A stretch of 64,000 bases of DNA from Saccharophagus sp. K07 (GTDB lineage: Bacteria > Pseudomonadota > Gammaproteobacteria > Pseudomonadales > Cellvibrionaceae), in contig NZ_QRAI01000001.1 of the NCBI RefSeq assembly GCF_014336955.1, positions 496,001 through 560,000 of the forward strand, read 5' to 3'. Shown piece after piece: positions 36,097-44,566 of this stretch. The notes beneath the pieces were generated by a model. The model was not told the origin of the DNA and made no database searches. It saw nothing but the letters and a program-made list of their open reading frames with translations. Position 1 is the stretch's first letter; each line of letters starts with the position of its first letter. The translations under genes and the position numbers were made by a program.

Positions 36097-36824
36097 AAAA
36101 TACATTCTTTGTTACAGGTACAGATACAGGCGTAGGCAAAACTCTGATCACTGGAGCATTGCTGCACTTGGCCGCGCAAAAAGGGCTGCGCGCCTACGGA
36201 TTAAAACCCATTGCGGCAGGTTGCACAGACACTCCTGAAGGACTGAAAAACGAAGATGCTCTGCTGCTGCAAAGCCACAGCAACATCAAATTGCCCTACA
36301 GCCAGATAAATCCCGTCGCATTGCGAGCTGCCAAAGCGCCGCATATAGCCGCAGCAGAAGAGGGACGCCGTCTGAGCCTCGACCGCATAGTCGGCCTCTG
36401 CCGGGGCGCATTGATGCAGCCAGCAGATTTGCGCCTGATCGAAGGTGCCGGCGGTTGGCGTGTGCCGCTCAATGATTACGAATTCTTAAGTGGACTTCCT
36501 CTGCAACTGCAAACTCCCGTCATTCTCGTAGTCGGCCTGCGCCTGGGTTGCTTGAACCACGCTCTGCTGACCGCCGAAGCTATCCAGCGCGATGGCCTGC
36601 CCTTGGCTGGTTGGGTCGCCAACGGCATAGATCCACAGATGGACTCAGTAGAAGAAAATCTCACCGCCCTGCGCCGCTCCATTCCCGCGCCTTGTTTGGG
36701 TGTAGTGCCTGCGCTGGATGAGGTGAGTGTGGAGAGGGTGGTGAGATATCTGGATTTGGATGGATTGTTCAAAGAAGCTAAACGTGGCGCGCTGTGCTCC
36801 AAGGGGGAGGTTGGGAGTTCCTGA
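36093..36824 (+). CDS. bioD: Dethiobiotin synthetase
   Basis: BioD closes the ureido ring of dethiobiotin using ATP and CO2. The 243 residues have the P-loop GTDTGVGKT, the KPIAAGC strand and the EGAGGWRVPLN motif. Translation starts at GTG 36093, overlapping the bioHC stop (GTGA). The last ten or so residues (SKGEVGSS) are encoded by a REP-like sequence that continues into the spacer, so the C-terminus was probably rewritten by the repeat. bioA is not in the window. Confidence 0.96.
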   Translation: MKNTFFVTGTDTGVGKTLITGALLHLAAQKGLRAYGLKPIAAGCTDTPEGLKNEDALLLQSHSNIKLPYSQINPVALRAAKAPHIAAAEEGRRLSLDRIVGLCRGALMQPADLRLIEGAGGWRVPLNDYEFLSGLPLQLQTPVILVVGLRLGCLNHALLTAEAIQRDGLPLAGWVANGIDPQMDSVEENLTALRRSIPAPCLGVVPALDEVSVERVVRYLDLDGLFKEAKRGALCSKGEVGSS

Positions 36825-36868
36825 GAAATAACCCCACCCCAACCCTCCCCTTGAAAAGGGGAGGGGGC
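36797..36868. repeat. Second REP-like inverted doublet at the end of bioD
   Basis: CAAGGGGGAGGTTGGG (36800-36815) and its near-complement CCCAACCCTCCCCTTG (36837-36852) lie in opposite orientation, and the second continues as CCCTCCCCTTGAAAAGGGG. The first unit lies inside the bioD coding end. The sequence differs from the doublet at 34.4 kb, so it is a different class or a diverged one. Confidence 0.65.
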
Positions 36869-36922
36869 AAAACGGACTCCGTGTGGACCCTGCTACGGGA
36901 GAACAAACAAAGGATCATGTAA

Positions 36923-37314
36923 ATGGACAAAAATTCCAACAAGCCTCAATTCAACCCATCTCACACCAAACCACTACGCCAAAATCTCCGCCGCAATCTC
37001 ACTCCCGCAGAACGCATACTGTGGCAGCGTATCCGCAATAAACAACTCGGCGTTAAATTCCGCCGCCAACACGGAATAGGTCCATATATAGTCGATTTTT
37101 ACTGCGCTGAATGTTCTTTGGTTATCGAGCTGGACGGTGAAACTCATTCAACAGCTTCGCATATCAATACGATCACAAGCGCGAAGCGTTTATGAGGTCG
37201 GCGGGAATTAGAATTTTACGATTTACGAATGGAAATATTGCGGAAAATATCGAAGGAGTGATCGCGATGATTGCCGATGTAATCATCGCGAATGCTAAAT
37301 CAACGAGAACTTAA
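36923..37314 (+). pseudogene. DUF559 endonuclease-like gene, frameshifted
   Basis: The first part encodes a DUF559 (Vsr/very-short-patch-like) domain: LRRNLTPAERILWQRIRNKQLGVKFRRQHGIGPYIVDFYC and VIELDGETH. After the codons for GETHSTAS the frame breaks and a stop comes at 37193-37195. Moving to another frame restores the expected rest of the domain: YQYDHKREAFMRSAGIRILRF, then TNGNIAENIEGVIAMIAD, to the stop at 37312-37314. So an indel near 37160 disrupted the gene. It follows the second REP-like doublet. The family is related to nucleases, but function in this case is unknown and the product is probably inactive. Confidence 0.85.
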
Positions 37315-37617
37315 GTGATTGTTAACGGCTTTGCACTGGATTGGAAACATGCGGCCAACTTCGATTGTCAGGTCGTCACCTTGGCCGCGAATGGTATTGG
37401 GGCCGTTAGTGTAGACAAAGCCGGATGCGCTGCGTTCTTGTTGGAGTTCAATGGCTGTTCCGTAGCGTGTTAGCACGGCGCTATTGTTGTTAAAGCGCAC
37501 GAAAACCTTTTCGCCATTGACACAGGAAAACGTCACGTTTTGCTCAGCTTTTCTCTGAGCGGTGCTGCAGGCGCAAACAAGGGAAGAGGCAAGCAAGGCG
37601 AAGAGTAGAGTTTTCAT
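37300..37617 (-). CDS. MliC-type C-type lysozyme inhibitor lipoprotein
   Basis: The 105-residue product has a lipoprotein signal (LASSLVCAC; lipid Cys about residue 17) followed by a MliC/PliC-like domain: FSCVNGEKVFVRF, then ERSASGFVYTNG, GQGDDLTIEVG and a second Cys near the end. The SASG loop is the part of MliC that enters the lysozyme active site. It would protect peptidoglycan from host or environmental c-type lysozyme. The family call rests on these motifs; overall similarity is modest. It converges on the DUF559 pseudogene and overlaps it by 15 bases. Confidence 0.75.
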   Translation of the reverse strand: MKTLLFALLASSLVCACSTAQRKAEQNVTFSCVNGEKVFVRFNNNSAVLTRYGTAIELQQERSASGFVYTNGPNTIRGQGDDLTIEVGRMFPIQCKAVNNHLSSR

Positions 37618-37772
37618 GGGGCTCCCCCGTTATTGTGTGTATATCTGTGTATGGCATACATCTTATTTAATCCATGGATGCCCGTTTGTAAAATTTTTTC
37701 ACAGAAATTTTGCAAATCTATCCAGCCGAAAAGGAGCTGTAAAAACTGGCAATTGGCAAGTCGATCAGCAAA

Positions 37773-38474
37773 TTATATCGACGGAATTTTGCTTCCGCGC
37801 TGTACAGCGGGGCGTGCCAGAAATTGCTTAAGTACACGTAATACTTCCGGAAATTGTTGGATTCCGACCAAGTCTCCCGCCGCGTAAAAATCGACAAGCG
37901 TATTTACCCAGGGAAAAATCGCAATGTCTGCAACGGTGTATTCGTCACCCATTACCCAGGTTTTATCACTTAAGTGGTGATTGAGTACGCGCAGTAAACG
38001 AGTGCTTTCCGTTGCGTAACGTTCGCGCGGGCGCGGATCTTCTATTTCGCGTCCGGCCATGCGGTGAAAATATCCCAATTGACCAAACATGGGACCAATT
38101 CCTCCCATCTGAAACATTAGCCATTGAATCGTTTGGTAACGACGGCTCGCCTCTGCTGGTAAAAATTTTCCGTATTTCTCCGCGAGATATAACAGAATTG
38201 CACCTGATTCAAATAATGCCAAAGGTTTTCCATCTGGTCCGTTAGGATCGAGGATTGCAGGAATTTTGTTGTTAGGGCTAACTATCAAAAATGCTGAGTG
38301 GAATTGCTCATTCTTGGTGATATTGACAAGGTGCGGATCGTAGGGCACGCCCAACTCTTCCAACAGAATGGAAGCTTTCTGGCCGTTTGGTGTCGGCATG
38401 GAATAAAGCTGGATATGAGTGGGATTTTGTGGCGGAAAACGTTCGTAGATCAGAGTCAGTGTGGTAGCAAGCAT
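37773..38474 (-). CDS. Glutathione S-transferase family protein (YghU/YfcG-like)
   Basis: The N-terminal thioredoxin fold carries TPNGQKASILLEELGVPYD and the SPNNKIPAILDPNG glutathione-binding loop, followed by LFESGAILLYLAEKYG (the Glu-Ser pair). The helical C-terminal domain follows (VMGDEYTVADIAIFPWV). The TPNG motif in place of a Tyr/Ser active residue is typical of the Nu class (YghU, YfcG), which has disulfide reductase activity. I chose ATG 38474 (233 residues) over the upstream in-frame start. Confidence 0.88.
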   Translation of the reverse strand: MLATTLTLIYERFPPQNPTHIQLYSMPTPNGQKASILLEELGVPYDPHLVNITKNEQFHSAFLIVSPNNKIPAILDPNGPDGKPLALFESGAILLYLAEKYGKFLPAEASRRYQTIQWLMFQMGGIGPMFGQLGYFHRMAGREIEDPRPRERYATESTRLLRVLNHHLSDKTWVMGDEYTVADIAIFPWVNTLVDFYAAGDLVGIQQFPEVLRVLKQFLARPAVQRGSKIPSI

Positions 38475-38588
38475 GTCGGTACAGCCTATAAAAAACCGAA
38501 TCAATACGCAAATCAGCTAAATGAAAATTTAGTTCGTCCAAATGAAAATAAATTCCCGTCCAATCGAAAGTTACCGCTACCAAAGCGT

Positions 38589-39905
38589 CTATTCGGGAGA
38601 CGGAAGTTGACCGCTGGTGACAGAATTGGCCGCGTTTTCCACTGCCGCTGCTGTTTGTGCGCCTACATGCTTGAGTGCTTCGCGCACGTCGTAGCCGCTT
38701 GGAGATTGGTAGACGCGCAGGCCGAATTCGGGAATGACGGCAAATATGTGGTCAAAAATATCCGCTTGCACACCTTCGTGTACGACCCAGGCTGTATCAG
38801 AGGTAAAAGCATAGACCTCCAATGGAATGCCTTGGGGGCCGGGTTGGAGTTGGCGGACCATTTGGATCATGCCGGAGTGAATGTTGGGGTTTGCTTTTAA
38901 ATAAGCCGTTACATAAGCGCGGAAAGTCCCCAAGTTGGTCATGCGCCGACCATTGACCGGTGAGGATGGATCGACGTTATTTTCTTGGTTGTAGCGCTTG
39001 ATCTCTGCGATTTTATTTTCGATATATGCACTTAACAGCTGCGCTTTACGTAATTTTTCCAGATCGTTTTCATCGAGAAATTTCACACTGGTCGCATCGA
39101 TATTAATAGAGCGTTTAATACGACGACCGCCGGCCTCCGTCATGCCACGCCAGTTTTTGAAGGAGTCGGAAATCAGTGCGTAGGTGGGAATGGTTGTGAT
39201 GGTTTTATCCCAATTGCGCACTTTCACTGTGGTGAGATTGATATCGATCACGTCACCGTCGGCGCCGTATTTTGGCATTTCCAACCAGTCGCCAACCGCC
39301 AGCATATTGTTGGCAGACAGTTGAATGCCGGCCACCAAACCGAGAATAGGGTCTTTGAATACCAGCAGTAATACTGCGGTCATGGCACCCAAACTGCTCA
39401 GCAGGATCGCGGGCGATTTACCGATAACCAGCGAGATGGCGTAAATCAGTGCGAGCAGGAAGGCCGCGAGTTTGACGCTTTGAAAAATTCCCCGCACCGG
39501 CAGTCGTTTGCCCTGCGGTGAGTTGAGCAGCAGGTCTTCCACCGTATCCAGCAGGGAAAAAAGTGAGAGCAGCGAAAACAGCAGTACCCAGAGGAAGATA
39601 AAGGTTTCTATGGCGGGTAAGACGGGCGAATCCGCCTCCAGCCAGATGCGCGCCTGGGTCAACAGAATGACGGCCTGCAGTGTCAGTGCAAGACGGGTAA
39701 ACAATCTATGGCGAAAAAACGCAGCGTGCCACCAGCGTTGCGATTGTTTGGCGTAGATTTCCATCACTCGCAGGATGCCCTGGTGCAGCAATATATGGAT
39801 TGCCAGGGCGGTGATCAGAATGATCCCCAGGATCAGCACTGCTGCTATCACGGGGGTGATGGTGAAGCCAAAAGACTCTAACCAGGTGAATAGACTTTCC
39901 CTCAT
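38589..39905 (-). CDS. Mechanosensitive channel, MscS family (YbdG-like)
   Basis: From ATG 39905 (GAGG seven bases upstream) the product has 438 residues, near the length of E. coli YbdG. It has about five membrane segments; the pore helix region reads SSLGAMTAVLLLVFKDPILGLVAGIQL, followed by the MscS beta domain (VGDWLEMPKYGADGDVIDINLTTVKVRNWDKT, IPTYALISDSFKNW). The C-terminal domain is soluble. It probably opens under membrane tension during osmotic downshock. The open frame to 40079 overlaps the control region of the pectate lyase and is not expected to be translated. Confidence 0.9.
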   Translation of the reverse strand: MRESLFTWLESFGFTITPVIAAVLILGIILITALAIHILLHQGILRVMEIYAKQSQRWWHAAFFRHRLFTRLALTLQAVILLTQARIWLEADSPVLPAIETFIFLWVLLFSLLSLFSLLDTVEDLLLNSPQGKRLPVRGIFQSVKLAAFLLALIYAISLVIGKSPAILLSSLGAMTAVLLLVFKDPILGLVAGIQLSANNMLAVGDWLEMPKYGADGDVIDINLTTVKVRNWDKTITTIPTYALISDSFKNWRGMTEAGGRRIKRSINIDATSVKFLDENDLEKLRKAQLLSAYIENKIAEIKRYNQENNVDPSSPVNGRRMTNLGTFRAYVTAYLKANPNIHSGMIQMVRQLQPGPQGIPLEVYAFTSDTAWVVHEGVQADIFDHIFAVIPEFGLRVYQSPSGYDVREALKHVGAQTAAAVENAANSVTSGQLPSPE

Positions 39906-40002
39906 AGGTCCTCGCAAATCTACATCGTCGAATAGGCTCGCTATCTTAAACGTCAGCCGAGTTATTGCCAGCTTTGATTGGTCCCGCAGTATTGGTTGTG
40001 CG

Positions 40003-40037
40003 ATTGGATGACCAATTTTTATATTTGGTAAAACAAA
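40003..40037 (+). promoter_or_regulatory. FadR-family operators before the pectate lyase
   Basis: ATTGGATGACCAAT (40003-40016) is a 14-base near-palindrome and TTGGTAAAACAAA (40025-40037) fits TTGGT-N3-ACCAA with one mismatch. The first has one base less between half-sites than the consensus. They lie about 95-130 bases before the pectate lyase start, 13 kb from the nearest other site. Confidence 0.5.
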
Positions 40038-40130
40038 TTTTGTGGCGTTGGTCAAAGTATTTGGTTGGCGGATCCGCAATACTGCGCCTTCGGGCTTATT
40101 TCAACGCAAAATCAGAATACGGATACTCAT

Positions 40131-41843
40131 ATGAATAGATTGCACGGCGTGATCCTGGGGATCATGGCAGCGAGTTTGGCCGCGTGTGGGGGGGAGACTT
40201 CTACCAGTTCAACTTCATCCAACAGTTCAAGTTCTTCCAGTTCTTCATCCTCTTCAAGCAGTTCTTCTTCCAGCTCCAGTTCGAATTCTTCCAGTGGCGG
40301 TTCCGTTAATTCGCTGACGATACAAGAAGCGACCACAGGCTTTTGTTACGCGGATTACAGCGCTGCATCCGGCGGAGTCGATACGGAGCATGCTGGTTAT
40401 ACGGGTAGTGGTTATATCGATGTGCAAAATGCGCTGGGTTCCAAAATCGAGTGGCAGATCGATGCGTCGGAGACCAGCGTTTACACCGTCAAATTCCGCT
40501 ATGCCAACGGTGCCAGTGGGGCGCGTTCGGGTGTTTTGACCGCCAATGGCAATGTAGGCGCTGCCGCGAACTTTACTTTTGCCCCGACTGGCGCTTGGTC
40601 AAGCTGGGCGGAGGAGAGTGCCGAAATATCATTGAACGCCGGTACCAACCGTTTGGTGCTGAGCGGAGTTTCCGCGGACAGTTTCGCCAATATTGATTCG
40701 ATTACCATTTCCGGCCCGCGGGTAACGGCGCAATCATGTTCTGGCTCGAGTTCATCTTCTTCATCCTCATCGTCCAGTTCCAGCAGCAGTTCCAGTGGCG
40801 GGACGGGCAGCAATATGCCGCGCATGAGTGTGTCCCAGTTTGTCGGCTACGGTAGTCCGGTAACGGGTGGGGAAGGTGGGCAGGTGGTGACGGCGACGAC
40901 CGGTACTGAAATTCACCGCGCCATTTGTCAGCGTGCATCCAAAACCGCACCTTTGGTCATCATGGTGAATGGCACCATTAATCACGGCAATACCACCAAA
41001 GTAAGTGGAAATTGTGATACAGCGGCAGATCGCATCCAGCTCAAGGGCGTTGCAAATATTTCGCTGATCGGCGTCGGTAAAAATGCGGTGTTTGATCAAC
41101 TAGGTATTTTTATTCGCGATGCCGAAAACATCATCATCCGCAACGTCCACGTGAAAAACGTGAAAAAATCCGGCTCTCCGACATCCAACGGTGGCGATGC
41201 GATTGCCATCGAAGGTGGCCCGCAGACGCGTATCTGGATTGATCGCAATACGCTGGAAGCATCGGGCGGCGAAGACGATGGCTACGATTCCCTGCTTGAT
41301 ATGAAAAACGACACCACTTACGTGACTGTGTCCTACAACCATTTCCTCAATTCCAGCCGCGGAGGTCTTATAGGCGCGAATGACAGTCCCGATGGCAATA
41401 ACTACATAGTGTTTCACCACAATTTTTATCAAAACATCGAGCAGCGCACTCCGCTGTTGCGTCGTGCGACCATTCATGTGTTCAACAACTACTGGGAAAA
41501 CAATAGTTCGGTGAAGCAAATCCACTATGTAAATGCGCGGGCGGAAGGCAAGGCGTTGGTGCAGAATAATTACTTCAAAAACGTGAATAACCCACTGCTA
41601 GCCTCTACGGATTCCGATGTGCCCGGCTGTTGGGTTGCCAATGGCAACGTGTGGGACGGTGGTACCTATACACGCACGCCCAGCAATGGCGGTGCGCATT
41701 ACGTGCCGGCCAACTGGCAGAGCGGCAATCTGAATGGAACAGTAGCCGGTTGCAGTGTCAGTGGCGCCAGCAATGTGCTGCTGGATGAGGCCGCCAATGT
41801 TCCGGCCATAGTCAAAACCCATGCTGGTGCTGGCAAGATGTAA
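40131..41843 (+). CDS. Pectate lyase, family PL1, with CBM and polyserine linkers (lipoprotein)
   Basis: Pectate lyase cleaves polygalacturonate by beta-elimination to give unsaturated ends. The 570 residues have a lipoprotein signal (SLAACG, Cys19), a polyserine linker (about 23-55), a CBM35/CBM6-like binding module (about 62-196: EHAGYTGSGYIDV, FRYANGASGARSG, TGAWSSWA, LNAGTNRLVLSG), a second polyserine linker (about 204-223) and a PL1 beta-helix domain (about 231-570: IIIRNVHVKNVK, DGYDSLLDMKN, VTVSYNHF, EQRTPLLRR, VHVFNNYW-like HVFNNYWENN). Such linkers are typical of Cellvibrio and Saccharophagus. I chose ATG 40131; the open frame extends to 40065. Its unsaturated products would feed GH105, KduI and KduD. 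Confidence 0.93.
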   Translation: MNRLHGVILGIMAASLAACGGETSTSSTSSNSSSSSSSSSSSSSSSSSSSSNSSSGGSVNSLTIQEATTGFCYADYSAASGGVDTEHAGYTGSGYIDVQNALGSKIEWQIDASETSVYTVKFRYANGASGARSGVLTANGNVGAAANFTFAPTGAWSSWAEESAEISLNAGTNRLVLSGVSADSFANIDSITISGPRVTAQSCSGSSSSSSSSSSSSSSSSSGGTGSNMPRMSVSQFVGYGSPVTGGEGGQVVTATTGTEIHRAICQRASKTAPLVIMVNGTINHGNTTKVSGNCDTAADRIQLKGVANISLIGVGKNAVFDQLGIFIRDAENIIIRNVHVKNVKKSGSPTSNGGDAIAIEGGPQTRIWIDRNTLEASGGEDDGYDSLLDMKNDTTYVTVSYNHFLNSSRGGLIGANDSPDGNNYIVFHHNFYQNIEQRTPLLRRATIHVFNNYWENNSSVKQIHYVNARAEGKALVQNNYFKNVNNPLLASTDSDVPGCWVANGNVWDGGTYTRTPSNGGAHYVPANWQSGNLNGTVAGCSVSGASNVLLDEAANVPAIVKTHAGAGKM

Positions 41844-41853
41844 TCAGTCTGTT

Positions 41854-41885
41854 AAAACGGGGCTTCGCGCCCCGTTTTGTTTTTT
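41854..41885 (+). terminator. Intrinsic terminator after the pectate lyase
   Basis: AAAACGGGGC (41854-41863) pairs with GCCCCGTTTT (41869-41878) over a five-base loop and is followed by GTTTTTTG. It lies 10 bases after the stop codon. Confidence 0.88.
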
Positions 41886-42019
41886 GAGGTCACCAATACT
41901 CTTGTACAAACCGGCGATCTGATATGCCGGTTCCCTCTGCCTCATAAGTGGTCGTTAGCATAAAAAGGCTCTATGGTTGTAAGACTGGCCCCTTTTGGAT
42001 TGATCAGTTAAAGCTCCTA

Positions 42020-42964
42020 ATGATTAGCCTTGTGAATAAATCCGTCGCTGCATTGTTAATCGCCTTGTTCGTACCCTCTCTCCAGGCCGCAACCGTCTAC
42101 AAATACAAAGATGCCAACGGGCGCTGGGTGATTACCGATAAACCACCGCAAGGGAAGGCGGTTGAGACAGTCGAACAACAGCGTCTGGTTTATACAGAAA
42201 AAAGTCCCACGGTCTCAGTCGTCAATCGCGGCAGCAAGCAGCGGCCGGTGCTGTATGCGCTCAATCAGACCGGTGGACCGGTGCAGGTGTGGCTGGAGTT
42301 TTATGTCCAGGAGAACTTGCGTCTGAGTCAGGAGGCGCCGTTCGAATGGGTAATCCCACCTTTTACCGAGCAGTTTGTGTTGCAGATGGAGGCCGCCGAG
42401 CCGAACAAAACCTGGGCTTATGAATGGTCCTATCGCTTTGTGCCGGGTGAACCGGTTAATACAGCGCAGTTGGGAACGCCGGAAATCGGTTTGCCATTTC
42501 GCGGCGGTCCCTTCCCGGTTACCCAGAGTTTTTACGGTGAAGCATCCCATAAACACTATGTGGAAGCGCATTATGCGGTGGATATCGCCATGCCCGATGG
42601 CACACCCATAGTGGCGGTGGATGATGGCGTGGTCACTGAAGTGGAACGGGATTTCAGCCGTTCAGGCTGGAGTGAGGAATATGCCGATGAAGCCAATTAT
42701 GTCCGCGTGCTACACGCAAATGGCGCCATCTCGGTCTACGCCCATTTAGCGGCAGATAAAGTGGAAGTTGTGCCCGGGCAGGCTGTGCGACGCGGGCAGC
42801 TCCTGGCGTATTCCGGCAATACTGGCTTTTCCACTGGCCCCCATTTGCATTTCGTCATGCAGGCTAACGGCGGAAAAAAACTGCAGTCGATTCCTTTTCG
42901 CTTTCGCGGCCATCACGCACCGCCGGTTGCCGGTGAGCGTTTGGAGAATCATCAAAAAGATTAA
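42020..42964 (+). CDS. Exported M23 peptidase with DUF4124 domain
   Basis: The 314-residue product (ATG 42020) has a signal peptide ending near SLQAA, a DUF4124 domain (about 22-60: VYKYKDANGRWVITDKPP) and a C-terminal M23 (LytM) domain with HYAVDIAMPDGTPIVAVDDG, and the zinc-site partner GPHLHFV. Both zinc motifs (HxxxD and HLH) are intact, so it may be an active peptidoglycan endopeptidase in the periplasm. The middle part (RPVLYALNQTGGPVQVWLEFYV) is beta-rich. It is not part of the pectin regulon as far as can be seen. Confidence 0.88.
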   Translation: MISLVNKSVAALLIALFVPSLQAATVYKYKDANGRWVITDKPPQGKAVETVEQQRLVYTEKSPTVSVVNRGSKQRPVLYALNQTGGPVQVWLEFYVQENLRLSQEAPFEWVIPPFTEQFVLQMEAAEPNKTWAYEWSYRFVPGEPVNTAQLGTPEIGLPFRGGPFPVTQSFYGEASHKHYVEAHYAVDIAMPDGTPIVAVDDGVVTEVERDFSRSGWSEEYADEANYVRVLHANGAISVYAHLAADKVEVVPGQAVRRGQLLAYSGNTGFSTGPHLHFVMQANGGKKLQSIPFRFRGHHAPPVAGERLENHQKD

Positions 42965-42996
42965 AAAAGAATGAGCGGGGGCAGGGGTCTGGCGAC

Positions 42997-43608
42997 TTAT
43001 CTCCAGCCCTGCATATAGGTTAAGGCCTTGCCGAATTCCAAGGACTGAAGTGCGGCACTGAAGGCGAGAAAATCCGGCGCTGCCATTTGCTTTTGCAGAT
43101 GGCGTTCCAGCTCCTCGAATAAATCGAACGCACGCAAATCATTTTCCGCCAAGCAGTCGGATAACAATTGCATTCGCTCTTGTAAGCGGCGCGGATGTTG
43201 CGTCTGCAGGGCGTATTTTTCTTTTTGCCGCTCCAACCATTCTGATGCGTCGCCGAGAAACAGGGAAAATTCCTGGTCCAGCCAGTCCAGTAGCTGGGTC
43301 ACCAGATTGGTGGTTTCACCTGCATCCAGCAGCTGTTCCAACTCCACCGTCAATTCACAAACCCGTTGGCCGCCCAGGTTGGCAACGCTGCCACGTAAGG
43401 TGTGGAGCATATGGGCCGCCTGATGATATTGGTTGCGTTGAATGGCCGCGCGCATTTCCTGGATTGGCGCGTTGCCCGCATCCACCAAATTCTGCACGAT
43501 TTCCATAATGGCTCTGGCCCGCGAATCGCTGCGGGCTATGTGATGCTCCAGTTTGCTCGGTTCGAAGATAGTGCTCGGTTGTGATTGAAAAGGATTGATC
43601 ATATTCAT
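42997..43608 (-). CDS. HPt (histidine phosphotransfer) domain protein
   Basis: The 203-residue soluble protein has one four-helix HPt domain, about 20-115, with the phospho-His motif AHMLHTLRGSVANLGG, followed by a helical C-terminal region of unknown role. HPt proteins relay phosphate between hybrid kinases and response regulators. It lies 16 bases after the GGDEF gene on the same strand, so the two are co-transcribed. No histidine kinase is next to it. Confidence 0.8.
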   Translation of the reverse strand: MNMINPFQSQPSTIFEPSKLEHHIARSDSRARAIMEIVQNLVDAGNAPIQEMRAAIQRNQYHQAAHMLHTLRGSVANLGGQRVCELTVELEQLLDAGETTNLVTQLLDWLDQEFSLFLGDASEWLERQKEKYALQTQHPRRLQERMQLLSDCLAENDLRAFDLFEELERHLQKQMAAPDFLAFSAALQSLEFGKALTYMQGWR

Positions 43609-43624
43609 GGCGTTATGCGGCCCG

Positions 43625-44566
43625 TCAGCTCGCTTCCTTTATTGTTTCTTGTTCTAGTGTGGCAACCTTGAATTGATTGCGTCCCGACGCTTTCGCCAGA
43701 TAAAGAGCAGAATCTGCGGTTGTTATAAGGTTTTCCAAAGTGGTTCGGGTGTTGGGGGTCACTGTGGCTATGCCAGCGCTAACTGTGATAAAGGGCACGG
43801 CGCCAGCATGTGCATGAGGAATCGCCAGAGACAACACCCGCTCGCAGATCCAACGCCCGTACTTTTGCGCGTTTTGTAGATTGGTATTGGGCAGGACCAC
43901 GGCGAATTCTTCGCCGCCGTAACGCGCGACAAATTCGCCGGGGCGGCGCGACCCAGCGCCAATCGCCTGGGCTACTTCGCGCAGGCAGATATCACCCTGA
44001 AGGTGTCCGTAGGCGTCGTTATAGGGTTTGAAGTAATCGATATCCAGCAGGGCAAGCGTCAGCGGTTGCTGCTGGCGATTGTGGCGCTTGAGCTCAAGGC
44101 GCGCCTGGTTTTCGAAGTAGCGCCGGTTGTAAACCTCGGTCAGCCCGTCTTTATCCGCTAAGGCTTGCAACAGGCTCTTATGCGATGACAAGGCGATATG
44201 AGTGCGGACGCGGGCTTGAAAAATGGCGGGTTGGAAAGGAGCGGCAATGAAGTCGACTGCTCCGGCTTGTAGTGCGGCGAGTTCCAGCTCCCGCTCCTGT
44301 TCTTCCGCCAGTATGAGAACGGCGCAGTCTTTCGAATCCCGGTGTGCTTTTAGCCGTTTGCACAAGTCGATTCCGCTGTTGTCACCGACGCGGGCGGCAA
44401 TGATGATCAAGTCCGGTTTGCGGTGGCAGGCCATAAACTGGCCGGATTTGACCGACGTGGCGAAAATCACGTCGCCGGACTCCTTCAAGAGAGCTCCGAG
44501 CCTGAGCAAGGCCTCGGTGTCGGAATGGATGACCAGAATGAGATTATTCTTTTTCTTTGGCTGCAC
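43625..44566 (-). CDS. Receiver-GGDEF protein with degenerate receiver
   Basis: The 313 residues have a receiver-like domain (about 8-125) and a GGDEF domain (about 135-300). GGEEF (217-221) and the substrate segment DYFKPYNDAYGHLQGD are intact, so cyclic di-GMP synthesis looks possible. The receiver has lost key residues: the position of the phospho-Asp is Ala57 (PDLIIIAARVG) and the conserved Lys before PF is Ala109 (FIAAPF). It probably cannot be phosphorylated. The inhibitory-site position reads RPGE rather than RxxD. It is co-transcribed with the HPt gene, so HPt may bind it without phosphotransfer. Confidence 0.88.
   Translation of the reverse strand: MQPKKKNNLILVIHSDTEALLRLGALLKESGDVIFATSVKSGQFMACHRKPDLIIIAARVGDNSGIDLCKRLKAHRDSKDCAVLILAEEQERELELAALQAGAVDFIAAPFQPAIFQARVRTHIALSSHKSLLQALADKDGLTEVYNRRYFENQARLELKRHNRQQQPLTLALLDIDYFKPYNDAYGHLQGDICLREVAQAIGAGSRRPGEFVARYGGEEFAVVLPNTNLQNAQKYGRWICERVLSLAIPHAHAGAVPFITVSAGIATVTPNTRTTLENLITTADSALYLAKASGRNQFKVATLEQETIKEAS

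Noticed and set aside
40200-40290. Serine-codon repeat considered as CRISPR or a microsatellite
   Set aside because: No repeat unit or spacer pattern exists; the six Ser codons are mixed irregularly and the stretch lies in frame within a lipoprotein linker.
41970-41985. Operator-like TGGTTGTAAGACTGG before the M23 gene
   Set aside because: The half-site spacing is wrong for TGGT-N3-ACCA, and the downstream gene has no link to uronate use.
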